The notes beneath the pieces were generated by a model. The model was not told the origin of the DNA. It saw only the letters and a list, made by a program, of their open reading frames with translations, and ran no database searches. Shown piece after piece: positions 24,436 to 34,332 of a DNA stretch of 64,000 nucleotides. The DNA comes from Sediminibacterium magnilacihabitans (GTDB lineage: Bacteria; Bacteroidota; Bacteroidia; Chitinophagales; Chitinophagaceae), in NCBI GenBank assembly GCA_002973575.1, contig PVEQ01000002.1:1-64000 (forward strand), written 5' to 3'. The position numbers and the translations under genes are program-made. Position 1 is the first letter of the stretch; every line of letters begins with the position of its first letter.

Positions 24436-25464
24436 TTATAAAACCTTCTTTTGAATAATATCCCGGAAACGGGTTTTCCGCTTCACAAAATATTGCCACA
24501 CAATCGTACCTCCATATACACCGTCTAACCCACGCAAAGGCCGCCGCTGCTCGCTTCTACGTATCCCACCCCTTTTCAGCCAAAGTCCGTGCACAGCAAA
24601 ATGCGCCTTGAAAATAGCCGTAAAAAAATCCACATCACCCTGCAACAATCCCTTTATCGCCGATATGCCATCGAGCACCAGCCGCAAAGGCAGTTTCCAT
24701 AATTTCTCATTCCAGGGCAGGTTCTTGTGCAACATCAACAGGTTATTACGGAAATTCAAAAAAACCTTTCTTCCTCCGCGCGGCAAAGTGCCGGCCCCTA
24801 CATGGTATACCACCGAAGCAGGGCACGACATGATCTTATACCCGGCCAGTTGCAGGCGCCAACAGAGATCAATCTCTTCCTGGTGCGCAAAAAATGAAGC
24901 GTCGAGTCCGCCCATGGCGTGATAAAGTTCCGCTCGTATGAACATAGCTGCTCCCGATGCCCAGAAAACAGGGATCGTATCATTGTATTGCTGCTCATCG
25001 GGCTCACAAACATCGAAGATCCGGCCACGCGAAAAAGGATAACCCAACGAATCGATCCACCCGCCGGCCGCACCCGCGTATTCAAACATACCCGGCTCTT
25101 TGTATGACAATAATTTAGGCTGACAGGCCGCAATCTTTGCATCGCTTTCCATGACACCGATCACCGGTTCAATCCAACCGGGCGTCACACACACATCGGA
25201 ATTAAGCAACACATAATAGTCGGCCTTCACCAGGCGCAGGGCCCAGTTATAACCGCCGGCAAAACCTTCATTGGTATCATGTATAAGCGCTTCCACGCCC
25301 GGAAATGAACTACGCAAGTATTCAAGCGAGTCATCGGTAGATGCATTATCAGCCACCACCACCCTTACACCAGGGTAAGTGGAAGCCAGCACAGAAGGCA
25401 GGAACTGCTCCAGGTAATGCCTGCCATTATAATTCAGGATAACGACTGCTACACTCGGATTCAA
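24436..25464 (-). CDS. Family 2 glycosyltransferase
   Basis: Protein of 342 residues with a GT-A fold. It starts VAVVILNYNGRHYLEQFLPS, then shows VVVADNASTDDSLEYL, the DxD-type region YVLLNSDVCVTPGW, and the acceptor-site block GLDASFFAHQEEIDLCWRLQ. This resembles rhamnosyl/sugar transferases of the WbbL type, which extend cell-surface polysaccharide or lipid-linked glycans. The C-terminal part is basic and may lie on the membrane. The donor sugar is unknown, and no polysaccharide cluster surrounds it. Confidence 0.88.
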   Translation of the reverse strand: MNPSVAVVILNYNGRHYLEQFLPSVLASTYPGVRVVVADNASTDDSLEYLRSSFPGVEALIHDTNEGFAGGYNWALRLVKADYYVLLNSDVCVTPGWIEPVIGVMESDAKIAACQPKLLSYKEPGMFEYAGAAGGWIDSLGYPFSRGRIFDVCEPDEQQYNDTIPVFWASGAAMFIRAELYHAMGGLDASFFAHQEEIDLCWRLQLAGYKIMSCPASVVYHVGAGTLPRGGRKVFLNFRNNLLMLHKNLPWNEKLWKLPLRLVLDGISAIKGLLQGDVDFFTAIFKAHFAVHGLWLKRGGIRRSEQRRPLRGLDGVYGGTIVWQYFVKRKTRFRDIIQKKVL

Positions 25465-25496
25465 CGATCAGGTGATTTTGTGCGAAAATAAGGCAT

Positions 25497-26630
25497 TCAG
25501 GAAAGTCCCCAGTTAATCAGCCACCGTACTTCTTTCGGCACTGTATGTTCTCTTGTCATCGACGTCATTTTACCCAGCCTTACGATGATGGTCTTTTTTG
25601 AAGGGATCACAATGATGTATTGCCCCAGGATGCCCCTTGCATAAAATATATCCGGATGCAACGGATCGATCCACCACTGGTAACCATAATAATCACAGGG
25701 CTTGCCGTGGGTATCGGTGATACCGCAGGCTTTGATGGATGCAGCATAATAATCGCTGTCGATAATGCGCACGCCCTTCCACTTGCCACTGTCTAACATC
25801 AATTGGCCAATGCGCGCAAAATCACGTGTATTGGAATTGAAACAACAATAGGCTTTGGCATGTCCGTTCTCATGATCCGTGCTCCACAATGCCGGATGTT
25901 CCGCGCCCAGCGGCTGCCATAATTTAACAGCAGCATAACTACCCAACGACTGCCCGGTTGCTTTTTCCAGTACCAATCCCAGCAATTGAGTATCACCACT
26001 TTTATACCGGTGCAACGTGCCCGGCTCCTGTACCATTTTTACATTGACTGCAGTTTTGTAGGCATCGCTTCCATAATACAAGTCAGTTGTAACAGACAAA
26101 GGATTCCAGTACGATTCATCAAAATCAGAGCCGCTGCTCATGGTAAGCAGGTCGATGATCTTTACCCGGGCTTTGATTCCTGTGTTGAACTCCGGCAGGT
26201 AATGGCCAACAGGCTCCTGCAATGATTTGATCGCCCCTTCTTTTAATGCCACCCCTATCAATAAACTCGTAATGCTTTTGGCCATGGAGAAAGAACCCGA
26301 TAAAGAGCTGTCGCTATAACCATCCCAATATTTTTCAAAAGCCACCGAATCATTCCTGATGAGTAACAAACCAACAGAGCCCAGGTCTTCCAGGAGTTGA
26401 TTGAGACTATCGGGATAACTGATCTTATTGTAATTGACTGCATTGTGCCAGGGTTGCGGTATGCCGGTACCAACAGTCGTATTGGAGAATATTTTATAAT
26501 CGTCGATATTGGCGAAATTGTACCATACTGCTTTGAAGAGATAAGTCTTGCCACTGATCCAGGCATAAGCAGAGAAAATGGCAATCAGCCCAAACAACGA
26601 CAAAGCAATACGTTTGAGTATTTTTTTCAT
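25497..26630 (-). CDS. Serine hydrolase of the beta-lactamase/class C family (S12)
   Basis: I choose ATG 26630 (MKKILKRIALSLFGLIAIFSAYAW), which opens on a signal/anchor segment; the longer frame from 26714 adds an unlikely prefix. The product is 377 residues. The SxxK nucleophile motif is in LSGSFSMAKSITSLLIG (Ser-Met-Ala-Lys). The Tyr motif is YKSGDTQLL (YxS instead of YxN), and GILGQYIIVIPSKK fits the third-strand region. This family includes esterases, D-aminopeptidases and penicillin-binding-protein-like enzymes; the substrate cannot be told from sequence. Probably periplasmic. Confidence 0.85.
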   Translation of the reverse strand: MKKILKRIALSLFGLIAIFSAYAWISGKTYLFKAVWYNFANIDDYKIFSNTTVGTGIPQPWHNAVNYNKISYPDSLNQLLEDLGSVGLLLIRNDSVAFEKYWDGYSDSSLSGSFSMAKSITSLLIGVALKEGAIKSLQEPVGHYLPEFNTGIKARVKIIDLLTMSSGSDFDESYWNPLSVTTDLYYGSDAYKTAVNVKMVQEPGTLHRYKSGDTQLLGLVLEKATGQSLGSYAAVKLWQPLGAEHPALWSTDHENGHAKAYCCFNSNTRDFARIGQLMLDSGKWKGVRIIDSDYYAASIKACGITDTHGKPCDYYGYQWWIDPLHPDIFYARGILGQYIIVIPSKKTIIVRLGKMTSMTREHTVPKEVRWLINWGLS

Positions 26631-26865
26631 ATTCTGAAAATACAAATTTTTATTCCTTTTACCGCATCCTTGTCGTATCTTGCATGCAGAAACCCTATTA
26701 TGCGATTCCTGCACCTCAATCTTGATTTTTTAGACCATCCAGCTCAATAGAATACTGCTGCGCAGGTGCATTTGCTTTATAGCAATCTTTTCAATTCATT
26801 TTATCATTTTCATTTGAACAGGCGTTGATGCTTTTCAGGTGAAGCCGATCACATACAATACAACC

Positions 26866-28104
26866 ATGTCACTACTTACTTTATCCGGATCAGCCAGCGC
26901 ATATTTACAGCTGGAAGAAAAATACGGCGCACATAATTACCATCCCCTCCCCGTTGTGCTCGAAAAAGGAGAAGGTGTTTTTCTCTGGGATGTAGACGGT
27001 AAACGTTATTACGATTTCCTGAGCGGTTATTCGGCCGTTAACCAGGGTCACTGTCATCCCCGAATCGTTCGCGCCCTCATTGAACAGGCGCAGAAGCTTA
27101 CGCTCACATCCCGTGCCTTTCACAACAACTTATTGGGTGAATATGCGCAATTCATCACTGCTTATTTTGGTTACGACAAAGTACTGCCAATGAATACAGG
27201 CGTAGAAGGCGGTGAAACAGCCATCAAGCTGGCCAGGAGGTGGGCTTATACCCGTAAAGGTGTTGCAGAGAACCATGCAAAGATCATTTTTGCGGAAGGC
27301 AATTTTTGGGGAAGAACACTCGCTGCCATCTCCTCCTCTACCGATCCCAGCAGTTACAAAGGTTTTGGTCCTTATATGCCTGGGTTTGAAATCATCCCTT
27401 ACAATGACACCATTGCCCTGGAAAAAGCATTGCAGGATAAAAATGTAGCAGCCTTTATGGTAGAACCCATACAGGGCGAAGCTGGCGTGGTAGTGCCTGA
27501 TAATGGCTATTTGCAAAAAGTGCGCGAACTCTGTTCGCATTACAATGTGCTGTTCATTGCAGATGAGATCCAGACCGGACTGGCACGCACAGGTAAAATG
27601 CTGGCCTGCGATCATGAAAATGTTCGTCCTGATATACTCATCCTCGGCAAAGCCCTCAGTGGAGGTATGTTACCCGTATCTGCCGTACTCGCCGATGATG
27701 AAGTGATGCTCAACATCCAACCCGGTGAGCATGGTTCTACTTATGGCGGCAATCCGCTGGCCTGTGCCGTGGCCATGGAAGCGCTTAAAGTATTGAAAGA
27801 TGAACAGATGGCAGAAAATGCAGCGGCCATGGGTGAATTGATGCGCAGCGAACTGGCAAAGTTATCTTCTCCCTATATCCACACCATCCGTGGCAAAGGC
27901 CTGCTCAATGCCATCGTTATCGATCACGCCAATGCTGATGCTGCATGGGAGCTTTGCCTGGCATTGAAAGAAAAAGGATTGCTGGCCAAACCCACACATG
28001 GCGATAAGATCCGTTTCGCCCCTCCGTTGCTCATCAATCGTGAACAAATACTGGAGTGCGTGGACATCATCGATGAAAGCCTAGCTTCTTCATTAACTCA
28101 ATAG
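26866..28104 (+). CDS. rocD: Ornithine--oxo-acid transaminase
   Basis: PLP enzyme that turns L-ornithine and 2-oxoglutarate into glutamate-5-semialdehyde and glutamate. I use ATG 26866 ([20 protein letters not shown]); the longer start at 26839 lies in leader sequence. The 412-residue product has the class III aminotransferase path: [54 protein letters not shown], and the PLP Lys in [16 protein letters not shown]. The close match to the ornithine subgroup comes from the start and the [12 protein letters not shown] region. Its last 38 bases overlap the convergent tryptophan dioxygenase gene. Confidence 0.93.
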   Translation: MSLLTLSGSASAYLQLEEKYGAHNYHPLPVVLEKGEGVFLWDVDGKRYYDFLSGYSAVNQGHCHPRIVRALIEQAQKLTLTSRAFHNNLLGEYAQFITAYFGYDKVLPMNTGVEGGETAIKLARRWAYTRKGVAENHAKIIFAEGNFWGRTLAAISSSTDPSSYKGFGPYMPGFEIIPYNDTIALEKALQDKNVAAFMVEPIQGEAGVVVPDNGYLQKVRELCSHYNVLFIADEIQTGLARTGKMLACDHENVRPDILILGKALSGGMLPVSAVLADDEVMLNIQPGEHGSTYGGNPLACAVAMEALKVLKDEQMAENAAAMGELMRSELAKLSSPYIHTIRGKGLLNAIVIDHANADAAWELCLALKEKGLLAKPTHGDKIRFAPPLLINREQILECVDIIDESLASSLTQ

Positions 28105-29161
28105 GCAGCTTGGGCAGGTTTTTTCTTTCGATCAGGTAAGTAGCAAGGCCCGATAAATCGCGGTACACATAATGTTTGCTCAATGCTCCTTCCAAATAAC
28201 CTGCTCCGGAAGTATTGCCCGTGCCTACCCGCATGCCAATCATACGGCGCACCATGATGAGGTGCTTGTGACGCCAGTTGCTGAGCAGGTGATCAATTTC
28301 AATCAAAGCATCAAGCAGTTGGTAAGATGTTTGGAATACCGGAAAATCGCGGTACAGCATGATGAACAAAGCAGCCCGCATGGCTTTGGGTGAAAAATTA
28401 CTGCGCAGTGTTTCCAGTTGCGCCGGAGTATAATCGGCGTGCGCTTTTTCAAAAAAGACATAATCGAAATCAAATATCTTGCCTTGCTCACGTTCTGTTA
28501 GGCCTTGTAAATAAATAGCGCGGTAATCATTCCAGAAAGGATGATCCGTAGTATTGTTCGTTGTTGCCGGTTTATATTGATGCCATAATTCTGTATCAAA
28601 GAAAGGCATGCGCTCCAGCCAGTCGTTCACCAGTTGCAACAGGTTCTTTTCTGTTTCTACGGCTGTGATACGTTCATAATCATTCCGGGTAAACCCGCCT
28701 TCATTGGTACGTTTGTAATACTCTTTCTGATGCCGTTGATCGATCTGCAATCCCAATCTCGCCTCAATCAGCCTGAACTGCGCACTCTGGAAGCCGGATG
28801 AAGGCGTGAGCAGGTTACGGAACTCCAGGAAATCGAGCGGGGTCATGGTATTGAGGATGGTGATCTGCTGGTTCAGCAGTTCCAGTATGCAAATGACCCG
28901 GTGTAGGCGGTGACGGACCAGGTTCATATCCTCGGAGTTATCATTGATCTTTTCCTGTGAAAATATATGCATCACATAATCCAGCTCGAACAGTATCTGT
29001 TTGAACCATAGTTCATAAGCCTGGTGTATGATGATGAAGAGCATTTCATCGTGTGCAGGCGCATGGCCTTCTTCAAAACTCACCGGGTGCTGGCCATCCA
29101 ATATCTTTTCCAGGTGCAGGTAACTGCCATAATACAGGGGTTCCTTTTTCATAACAAGCAT
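28067..29161 (-). CDS. kynA: Tryptophan 2,3-dioxygenase
   Basis: Haem dioxygenase opening the indole ring of L-tryptophan to N-formylkynurenine. The 364-residue length suits the longer Bacteroidota form. Family signatures: [36 protein letters not shown] (with active-site His and Tyr/Phe), [22 protein letters not shown], and [27 protein letters not shown] with the haem-ligand His region. An internal ATG at 29152 is an equally likely start. It is divergent from pyrF; no other kynurenine-pathway gene is in the window. Confidence 0.95.
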   Translation of the reverse strand: MLVMKKEPLYYGSYLHLEKILDGQHPVSFEEGHAPAHDEMLFIIIHQAYELWFKQILFELDYVMHIFSQEKINDNSEDMNLVRHRLHRVICILELLNQQITILNTMTPLDFLEFRNLLTPSSGFQSAQFRLIEARLGLQIDQRHQKEYYKRTNEGGFTRNDYERITAVETEKNLLQLVNDWLERMPFFDTELWHQYKPATTNNTTDHPFWNDYRAIYLQGLTEREQGKIFDFDYVFFEKAHADYTPAQLETLRSNFSPKAMRAALFIMLYRDFPVFQTSYQLLDALIEIDHLLSNWRHKHLIMVRRMIGMRVGTGNTSGAGYLEGALSKHYVYRDLSGLATYLIERKNLPKLPIELMKKLGFHR

Positions 29162-29209
29162 CGTTCTTTCAGCAAAGAAAAGCTTTGTTTACCATTATCT
29201 TTGCAATCT

Positions 29210-30022
29210 ATGACACGCACAGAACTGGTAGCACAAATACGGCAAAAGAAATCTTATTTAACGGTGGGACTGGATACCGACATCACCAAAATTCCACCCC
29301 ACCTGCAATCACACCCCGATGCCGTATTTGCCTTCAACAAAGCCATCATCGATGCTACCCTGGAATATTGTGTGAGTTACAAGATCAACACTGCTTTTTA
29401 TGAATCACAGGGTTTGAAGGGTTGGGAAGCCCTGGAAAAAACCGTGCACTATATTCCTTCCACCCATTTCAAGATAGCCGATGCCAAACGAGGCGATATT
29501 GGCAATACTTCTTCGCAATACGCCAAGACCTTTTTTGAAGTGTTGCCCTTTGATGCAATAACTGTAGCGCCTTACATGGGTGAAGACAGTGTACGTCCCT
29601 TCCTGGAATACGAAAACAAATGGACCATTGTACTGGGCCTCACTTCCAATGCAGGCAGTCTTGATTTCCAAAAACTCTCCCTGGCTTCTAGCGAAAAAAT
29701 GCTGTACGAACAGGTACTGGAAAAAACAGTTTCCTGGGGTACACCCAACAACCTGATGTTCGTGGTAGGCGCTACCCGCGCCAGCGACCTGCAACATATA
29801 CGCACCATCATCCCCGATCATTTTCTATTGGTACCCGGTGTTGGTTTCCAGGGCGGCAGTCTCGAAGAAGTGTCGCAGTATGGATTGAACAAAGACTGTG
29901 GTTTGCTGGTCAATGCCAGCCGCGCCATCATCTTCGCCAGCAGCAAAGAAAATTTTGCCGAAGAAGCCGCTACCATTGCAGCCACTTATGCCGCTGAAAT
30001 GAAGCAGTACCTCGAAGTCTGA
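29210..30022 (+). CDS. pyrF: Orotidine 5'-phosphate decarboxylase (type 2)
   Basis: Last step of UMP synthesis: OMP to UMP plus CO2. I choose ATG 29210 (MTRTELVAQIRQKK); the longer frame overlaps the divergent kynA. The 270-residue product is the longer, type 2 bacterial form. It has LTVGLDTDITKIPPHL, KINTAFYESQG, the catalytic DAKRGDIGNTSSQYAKTFF, and the phosphate-binding LVPGVGFQGGSLEEVSQYG and NASRAIIFAS. TATCTTTG at 29196-29203 matches the -7 element and would place transcription start almost at the ATG, but no clear -33 TTG accompanies it. Confidence 0.95.
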   Translation: MTRTELVAQIRQKKSYLTVGLDTDITKIPPHLQSHPDAVFAFNKAIIDATLEYCVSYKINTAFYESQGLKGWEALEKTVHYIPSTHFKIADAKRGDIGNTSSQYAKTFFEVLPFDAITVAPYMGEDSVRPFLEYENKWTIVLGLTSNAGSLDFQKLSLASSEKMLYEQVLEKTVSWGTPNNLMFVVGATRASDLQHIRTIIPDHFLLVPGVGFQGGSLEEVSQYGLNKDCGLLVNASRAIIFASSKENFAEEAATIAATYAAEMKQYLEV

Positions 30023-30079
30023 GCCTCATTTATTTTGCCTATCTTAACGGCCCAGTTTTAACGTTAAATCAGGTATTCT

Positions 30080-32887
30080 ATGCAAAGGACAAAGATGCTG
30101 TTCGTTCTTCTGCTGGTTGTTGTACAACTGACCGCACAAAACAAAACAGTAAAAGACAAAGTGCTGCCGGTTTCGCCGGAAGTTAAAATAGGCAAGCTTT
30201 CCAATGGCCTCACTTATTATATCCGTAAAAACCAGGAACCCAAAAACAGGGCGGAACTGAGACTGGTAGTCAATGCCGGTTCTACACTGGAGAGCGATAA
30301 ACAGGTAGGTCTTGCGCACTTCGTTGAACACATGTGTTTCAATGGTACAAAACATTTTAAGAAACAAGAGCTGGTAGACTTCCTTGAAAAAAGCGGCGTG
30401 AATTTCGGCGCCGACCTGAATGCCTACACCAGTTTCGATGAAACGGTATATGAATTACAGGTGCCTACGGATAGTCCTACTGTATACCGCCAGGCTTTGC
30501 AGATACTGGAAGACTGGGCACACCTGGTCAGCTTCGAGCCCGTTGAAATAGACAAAGAGCGCGGTGTGATCGTAGAGGAATGGCGACTGGGCCGCGGCGC
30601 CGATGCCAGGCTCCGTGATAAATATTTCCCGGTCATGTTAAAAGGATCGCAGTATGCCAAGCGCCTGCCCATTGGCACCAAAGAAAATATCGATACAGCG
30701 CATTACAATACACTCACCAGTTTTTATAAAGACTGGTATCGCCCCGATCTGCAAGCAGTGATTGTAGTGGGTGATGTGGATGTAGCGGAAACAGAGCGGA
30801 TGATCAAAGAGCATTTCGCGAAAATACCCAGGGCTGTCAATCCCAAACCAAGGAAAAAATTCAGCATTCCATCTCATACAGAAACCAGGGTATCCATCCT
30901 TACCGATCCGGAGCAGCCTTATAATGTGGTGCAGATTTATTATACCCAACCGGAAATACCTGCTGCCAAAACAGAGAGCGAGTACCGTGCCTCCATTGTA
31001 CGCGGACTGTTCAATCAAATGATGAGCAGCAGGCTGGATGAGATTGCACAAAAGCCCGATGCGCCCTTCCTTTTCGGAAGCAGTAGCTATGGTAGTTTCA
31101 TTGGCGATAAAGATGCATTCAGTTTGCTGGCCGTAGCCAAAACAGGTAAGGACATTGCCGCTTCCATTGAAACCCTCGTAACAGAGAATGAAAGGGTAAG
31201 GCAATACGGTTTTGTGCAAAGCGAACTGGACCGCGCCGTTAAATCCAGCATGTCGTACATAGAGAACCTGTATAAAGAACGCAACAAGACCAAATCGGCG
31301 GAATTGCTGCAGGAACTGGTACGTAACTATTTAAAACAGGAATCCATTCCCGGTATTGAATACGAATATGGATTGTACCAGAAATTCCTGCCTACCATCA
31401 CCCTGCAGGAAGTCAACAGCCTGATTAGCCGGTGGATCAAAAAGACCGATCGTTCTATTATCGTTACTGCACCCGAAAAAGAAAAAAACAACCTGATCAG
31501 CAGTACGGCTGCATTGGATATACTGAACAAACCTTTGGGCTCGTTAAAAAAGTATGAAGATAAAATGGCAACAGGTCCGTTGTTGCCGGTTGCACCCATT
31601 CCGGGTAAAATAACAGCCGAGAAACAATACGAATCTATTGGTACTACTGAATGGACTTTATCGAACGGTGCACATGTTGTGCTCAAACCCACCACATTCA
31701 AAAACGACGATATCCAATTCTCGGCCATCAGTTGGGGAGGCACTTCACTTTACAGCGATGCCGACTATATGAATGCATCCAACGCCTCATTGATTGCACT
31801 GACAGGCGGCATGGGCAACCTGGATATACAAAGCCTGCAAAAAGAAATGGCGGGAAAGAACTGCACTGTAGCGCCTTCCATGAGCAATTATATGCAGGGC
31901 ATGAATGGCAGCAGCACCATGAAAGACCTGGAAACGGCCATGCAGTTGTTATACGGCTATTTTGTAGCGCCGCGTAAAGACAGCAGCATGTTCAAAGTAG
32001 TACAGCAGCAGATGCAGGTACAGTTGGCGAATAAGGATAAAAACCCGGCCAGTGTATTTGGCGATACAGTGGGCTATGTAATGGGTAATTATCACCCGAG
32101 GCGCAAACCTGTTACGCTGGAAGCAGTGAAACAACTGGAACTTGACCGTGCATTTAATATTTATAAAGAAAGGTTCTCTAACGGCGGACAATTCCTGTTT
32201 ACGTTTGTAGGCAATTTCACGCTGGACAGCATCAGGCCGCTGGTTGAAAAATATATTGCCTCTCTTCCGTCCACCGGCAAACAAGACAGTTGGAAAGACG
32301 TGGGCCTGCGTTATCCGCAAGGCGTCATCAACAAAGTGGTGAAAAAAGGAAAAGAAAGCAAAGCCAGCGTACGGCTGTATTTCACCGGCAACAGCGCTGC
32401 TTTCAACGACCTCGACGAACTGCAAATTGGCCAGTTGTGTAAAGCATTGGGCATCCGTTTGAGAGAAGTGCTGCGTGAAGACGCCGGCGGCGTGTACGGC
32501 GTAAGCGTTTCGGGTGGATTGAGCAGGGAGCCGGTAAACAATTACAGCATCGGCATACAGTTTGGTTGCGCACCCGAAAACGTAGACAAGCTGATAGGAC
32601 TAACCACGGATGAAATAAATCATACCAAGTCCAACGGCATCGCCCCCGTGAACATTGAAAAAGTGATAGCCGAACAAACCCGCGGCCTCGAAACCGAGTT
32701 CAAGGAAAACAGTTACTGGCGTTACAAACTGGAACAGCAGATCTTCCGCAAGCAAAATCCCGAAAAAATACTGGAAGCGCCGCAACTCGTTAAGAAAATT
32801 ACCGTGGAGCGTACGAAAGAACTTGCGAATCAATATTTCAATGAAGCCAATATGGCCAAATTTGTCTTACTGCCTGAAGATAAATAA
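30080..32887 (+). CDS. M16 family zinc metallopeptidase (pitrilysin-like)
   Basis: Protein of 935 residues with a signal peptide (MQRTKMLFVLLLVVVQLTAQ). The inverted zinc motif HxxEH is His80-Phe-Val-Glu83-His84 in GLAHFVEHMCFNGTKHF, with a downstream Glu ligand near 167 (VIVEEWRLGRG). The size fits four M16 domains in one chain: an active N-terminal half and an inactive C-terminal half that shows the R/Y substrate-binding region near GIRLREVLREDAGGVYGVSV. It is exported, probably periplasmic, and degrades peptides. It follows pyrF by 57 bases. A REP-like element follows the stop. Confidence 0.92.
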   Translation: MQRTKMLFVLLLVVVQLTAQNKTVKDKVLPVSPEVKIGKLSNGLTYYIRKNQEPKNRAELRLVVNAGSTLESDKQVGLAHFVEHMCFNGTKHFKKQELVDFLEKSGVNFGADLNAYTSFDETVYELQVPTDSPTVYRQALQILEDWAHLVSFEPVEIDKERGVIVEEWRLGRGADARLRDKYFPVMLKGSQYAKRLPIGTKENIDTAHYNTLTSFYKDWYRPDLQAVIVVGDVDVAETERMIKEHFAKIPRAVNPKPRKKFSIPSHTETRVSILTDPEQPYNVVQIYYTQPEIPAAKTESEYRASIVRGLFNQMMSSRLDEIAQKPDAPFLFGSSSYGSFIGDKDAFSLLAVAKTGKDIAASIETLVTENERVRQYGFVQSELDRAVKSSMSYIENLYKERNKTKSAELLQELVRNYLKQESIPGIEYEYGLYQKFLPTITLQEVNSLISRWIKKTDRSIIVTAPEKEKNNLISSTAALDILNKPLGSLKKYEDKMATGPLLPVAPIPGKITAEKQYESIGTTEWTLSNGAHVVLKPTTFKNDDIQFSAISWGGTSLYSDADYMNASNASLIALTGGMGNLDIQSLQKEMAGKNCTVAPSMSNYMQGMNGSSTMKDLETAMQLLYGYFVAPRKDSSMFKVVQQQMQVQLANKDKNPASVFGDTVGYVMGNYHPRRKPVTLEAVKQLELDRAFNIYKERFSNGGQFLFTFVGNFTLDSIRPLVEKYIASLPSTGKQDSWKDVGLRYPQGVINKVVKKGKESKASVRLYFTGNSAAFNDLDELQIGQLCKALGIRLREVLREDAGGVYGVSVSGGLSREPVNNYSIGIQFGCAPENVDKLIGLTTDEINHTKSNGIAPVNIEKVIAEQTRGLETEFKENSYWRYKLEQQIFRKQNPEKILEAPQLVKKITVERTKELANQYFNEANMAKFVLLPEDK

Positions 32888-32893
32888 AAATGC

Positions 32894-33017
32894 CTGATCG
32901 TCGTCCCGAGCAACGTCACCCTGAGCGAGCGAAGCGAGTCGAAGGGGCAGCCGAGGGATCTGCCTGAGCATTCAGCATATCCTTCGACTCGCTTCGCTCG
33001 CTCAGGATGACGATCAG
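32894..33017. repeat. REP-like palindromic element, copy 2 (composite)
   Basis: Two 32-base arms (32914-32945 and 32981-33012) are inverted with one mismatch; the shared core is CTGAGCGAGCGAAGCGAGTC. They are nested inside outer arms CTGATCG/GACGATCAG. The middle holds GCAGCCGAGGGATCTGCC, the inverse of part of the 6939-7016 element. It lies between the convergent M16 peptidase and glgC stops. Confidence 0.8.
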
Positions 33018-33024
33018 ACATTTT

Positions 33025-34311
33025 TTATCCAATTACAAAACCATCCGGTAGAATAGCCATCTTCTTCACTACCACAATACCGTCTTTCACCGCATATAAA
33101 GGATGGTCTGTATTAGCCAGGTGATCTCCTCCGTTGATCTGAACGGCATTGCCAATGCGGCAATTCTTATCTATGATCGCATTCTTGATAAAGCAACGTT
33201 CTCCAATGCCCATCCTGGGTATTCCTTTGAAATCATCCGAGGTCATCTCTTCAATGGTTTCATAACCGTCATTCCCCATTACATAACTGTTAACGATGGT
33301 GGTGCCGGCTCCGATACGCGAACGGATACCCACCAGGCATTGTTCCAGCCTGCTGGCATTGATGATGGAGCCTTCCGCTATCAGGGTCTTTTCCAATGTA
33401 GTGCCGCTGATCTTGGCCGGTGGCAGCATGCGCGAGCGGCTGTACACTATTTTAGTATGATCGAATAAATTGAATGGCGGGATATCCTGTGTTAACGCCA
33501 GGTTGGCTTCATAAAATGAGTAAATGTTTCCAATATCGGTCCAGTAGCCGTCGTACTGGAAGCTGACAACTTTATAGTTCGCAATGGAATCAGGGATGAT
33601 CTCTTTACCAAAATCCGTTGCCTGGGGATGTACTTCATTGAGCAGGTGGTACAACATTTTTTTACTGAAAATGTAAATACCCATGGAAGCCTGGTAATGA
33701 CGGCCCGCCCGCTGCATTTCAGCGCCGGTATCACTTACCCAATCTGCCAATACATCCTTTTTGGGTTTCTCTATAAATGAAGTGATGAAATTCTTTGCGT
33801 CTGTTTTCATGATGCCGAATTCTGTAGCTTCCCTTTCTGCTACCGGAATGGTAGCAATGGAAATATCAGCTTCACTCGCCTTATGCGCTTTGAACATTGC
33901 AGTAAAATCCATCTGGTACAACTGGTCACCACTCAGAATAAGTACATACTCGAAATCGTGGTTCGAAATATGCCGGAGCGATTGTCGCACAGCATCGGCG
34001 GTACCCTGGAACCAACCGCTGTTTTCAGGTGTTTGTTCGGCGGCCAGTATGTCTACAAAACCAGTACTGAAAGCGCTGAATAAATAAGTATTCTTGATGT
34101 GCTTGTTCAACGATGCCGAGTTGAACTGGGTAAGCACGAACATGCGATTGATATCGCTGTTGATACAATTACTGATAGGGATATCAACGAGGCGGTATTT
34201 ACCGGCAATCGGCACAGCGGGTTTGGATCGGCTCGCGGTAAGCGGGAACAGTCTTGTTCCAGCGCCTCCTCCCAGGATCACGGCCAGAACTGATTTTGAA
34301 ATCGTACTCAT
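33025..34311 (-). CDS. glgC: Glucose-1-phosphate adenylyltransferase
   Basis: Makes ADP-glucose from glucose-1-phosphate and ATP, the committed step of glycogen synthesis. The 428-residue protein has the nucleotidyl-transferase start LAVILGGGAGTRLFPLTASRSKPAVPIAGKYR, the YVLILSGDQLYQMD active-site Asp, IASFIEKPK-like FITSFIEKPKKD, and a C-terminal left-handed beta helix with repeated IxxG units (IIDKNCRIGNAVQING). glgA lies 21 bases upstream on the same strand, so glgA-glgC form an operon. Confidence 0.95.
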   Translation of the reverse strand: MSTISKSVLAVILGGGAGTRLFPLTASRSKPAVPIAGKYRLVDIPISNCINSDINRMFVLTQFNSASLNKHIKNTYLFSAFSTGFVDILAAEQTPENSGWFQGTADAVRQSLRHISNHDFEYVLILSGDQLYQMDFTAMFKAHKASEADISIATIPVAEREATEFGIMKTDAKNFITSFIEKPKKDVLADWVSDTGAEMQRAGRHYQASMGIYIFSKKMLYHLLNEVHPQATDFGKEIIPDSIANYKVVSFQYDGYWTDIGNIYSFYEANLALTQDIPPFNLFDHTKIVYSRSRMLPPAKISGTTLEKTLIAEGSIINASRLEQCLVGIRSRIGAGTTIVNSYVMGNDGYETIEEMTSDDFKGIPRMGIGERCFIKNAIIDKNCRIGNAVQINGGDHLANTDHPLYAVKDGIVVVKKMAILPDGFVIG

Positions 34312-34332
34312 CGTATAGCGGGTTTTATTAGG

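Noticed and set aside
29196..29203. TATCTTTG as pyrF promoter
   Set aside because: Fits the -7 element but no TTG at the right distance, and the start would be nearly leaderless; kept only as a remark in the gene entry.
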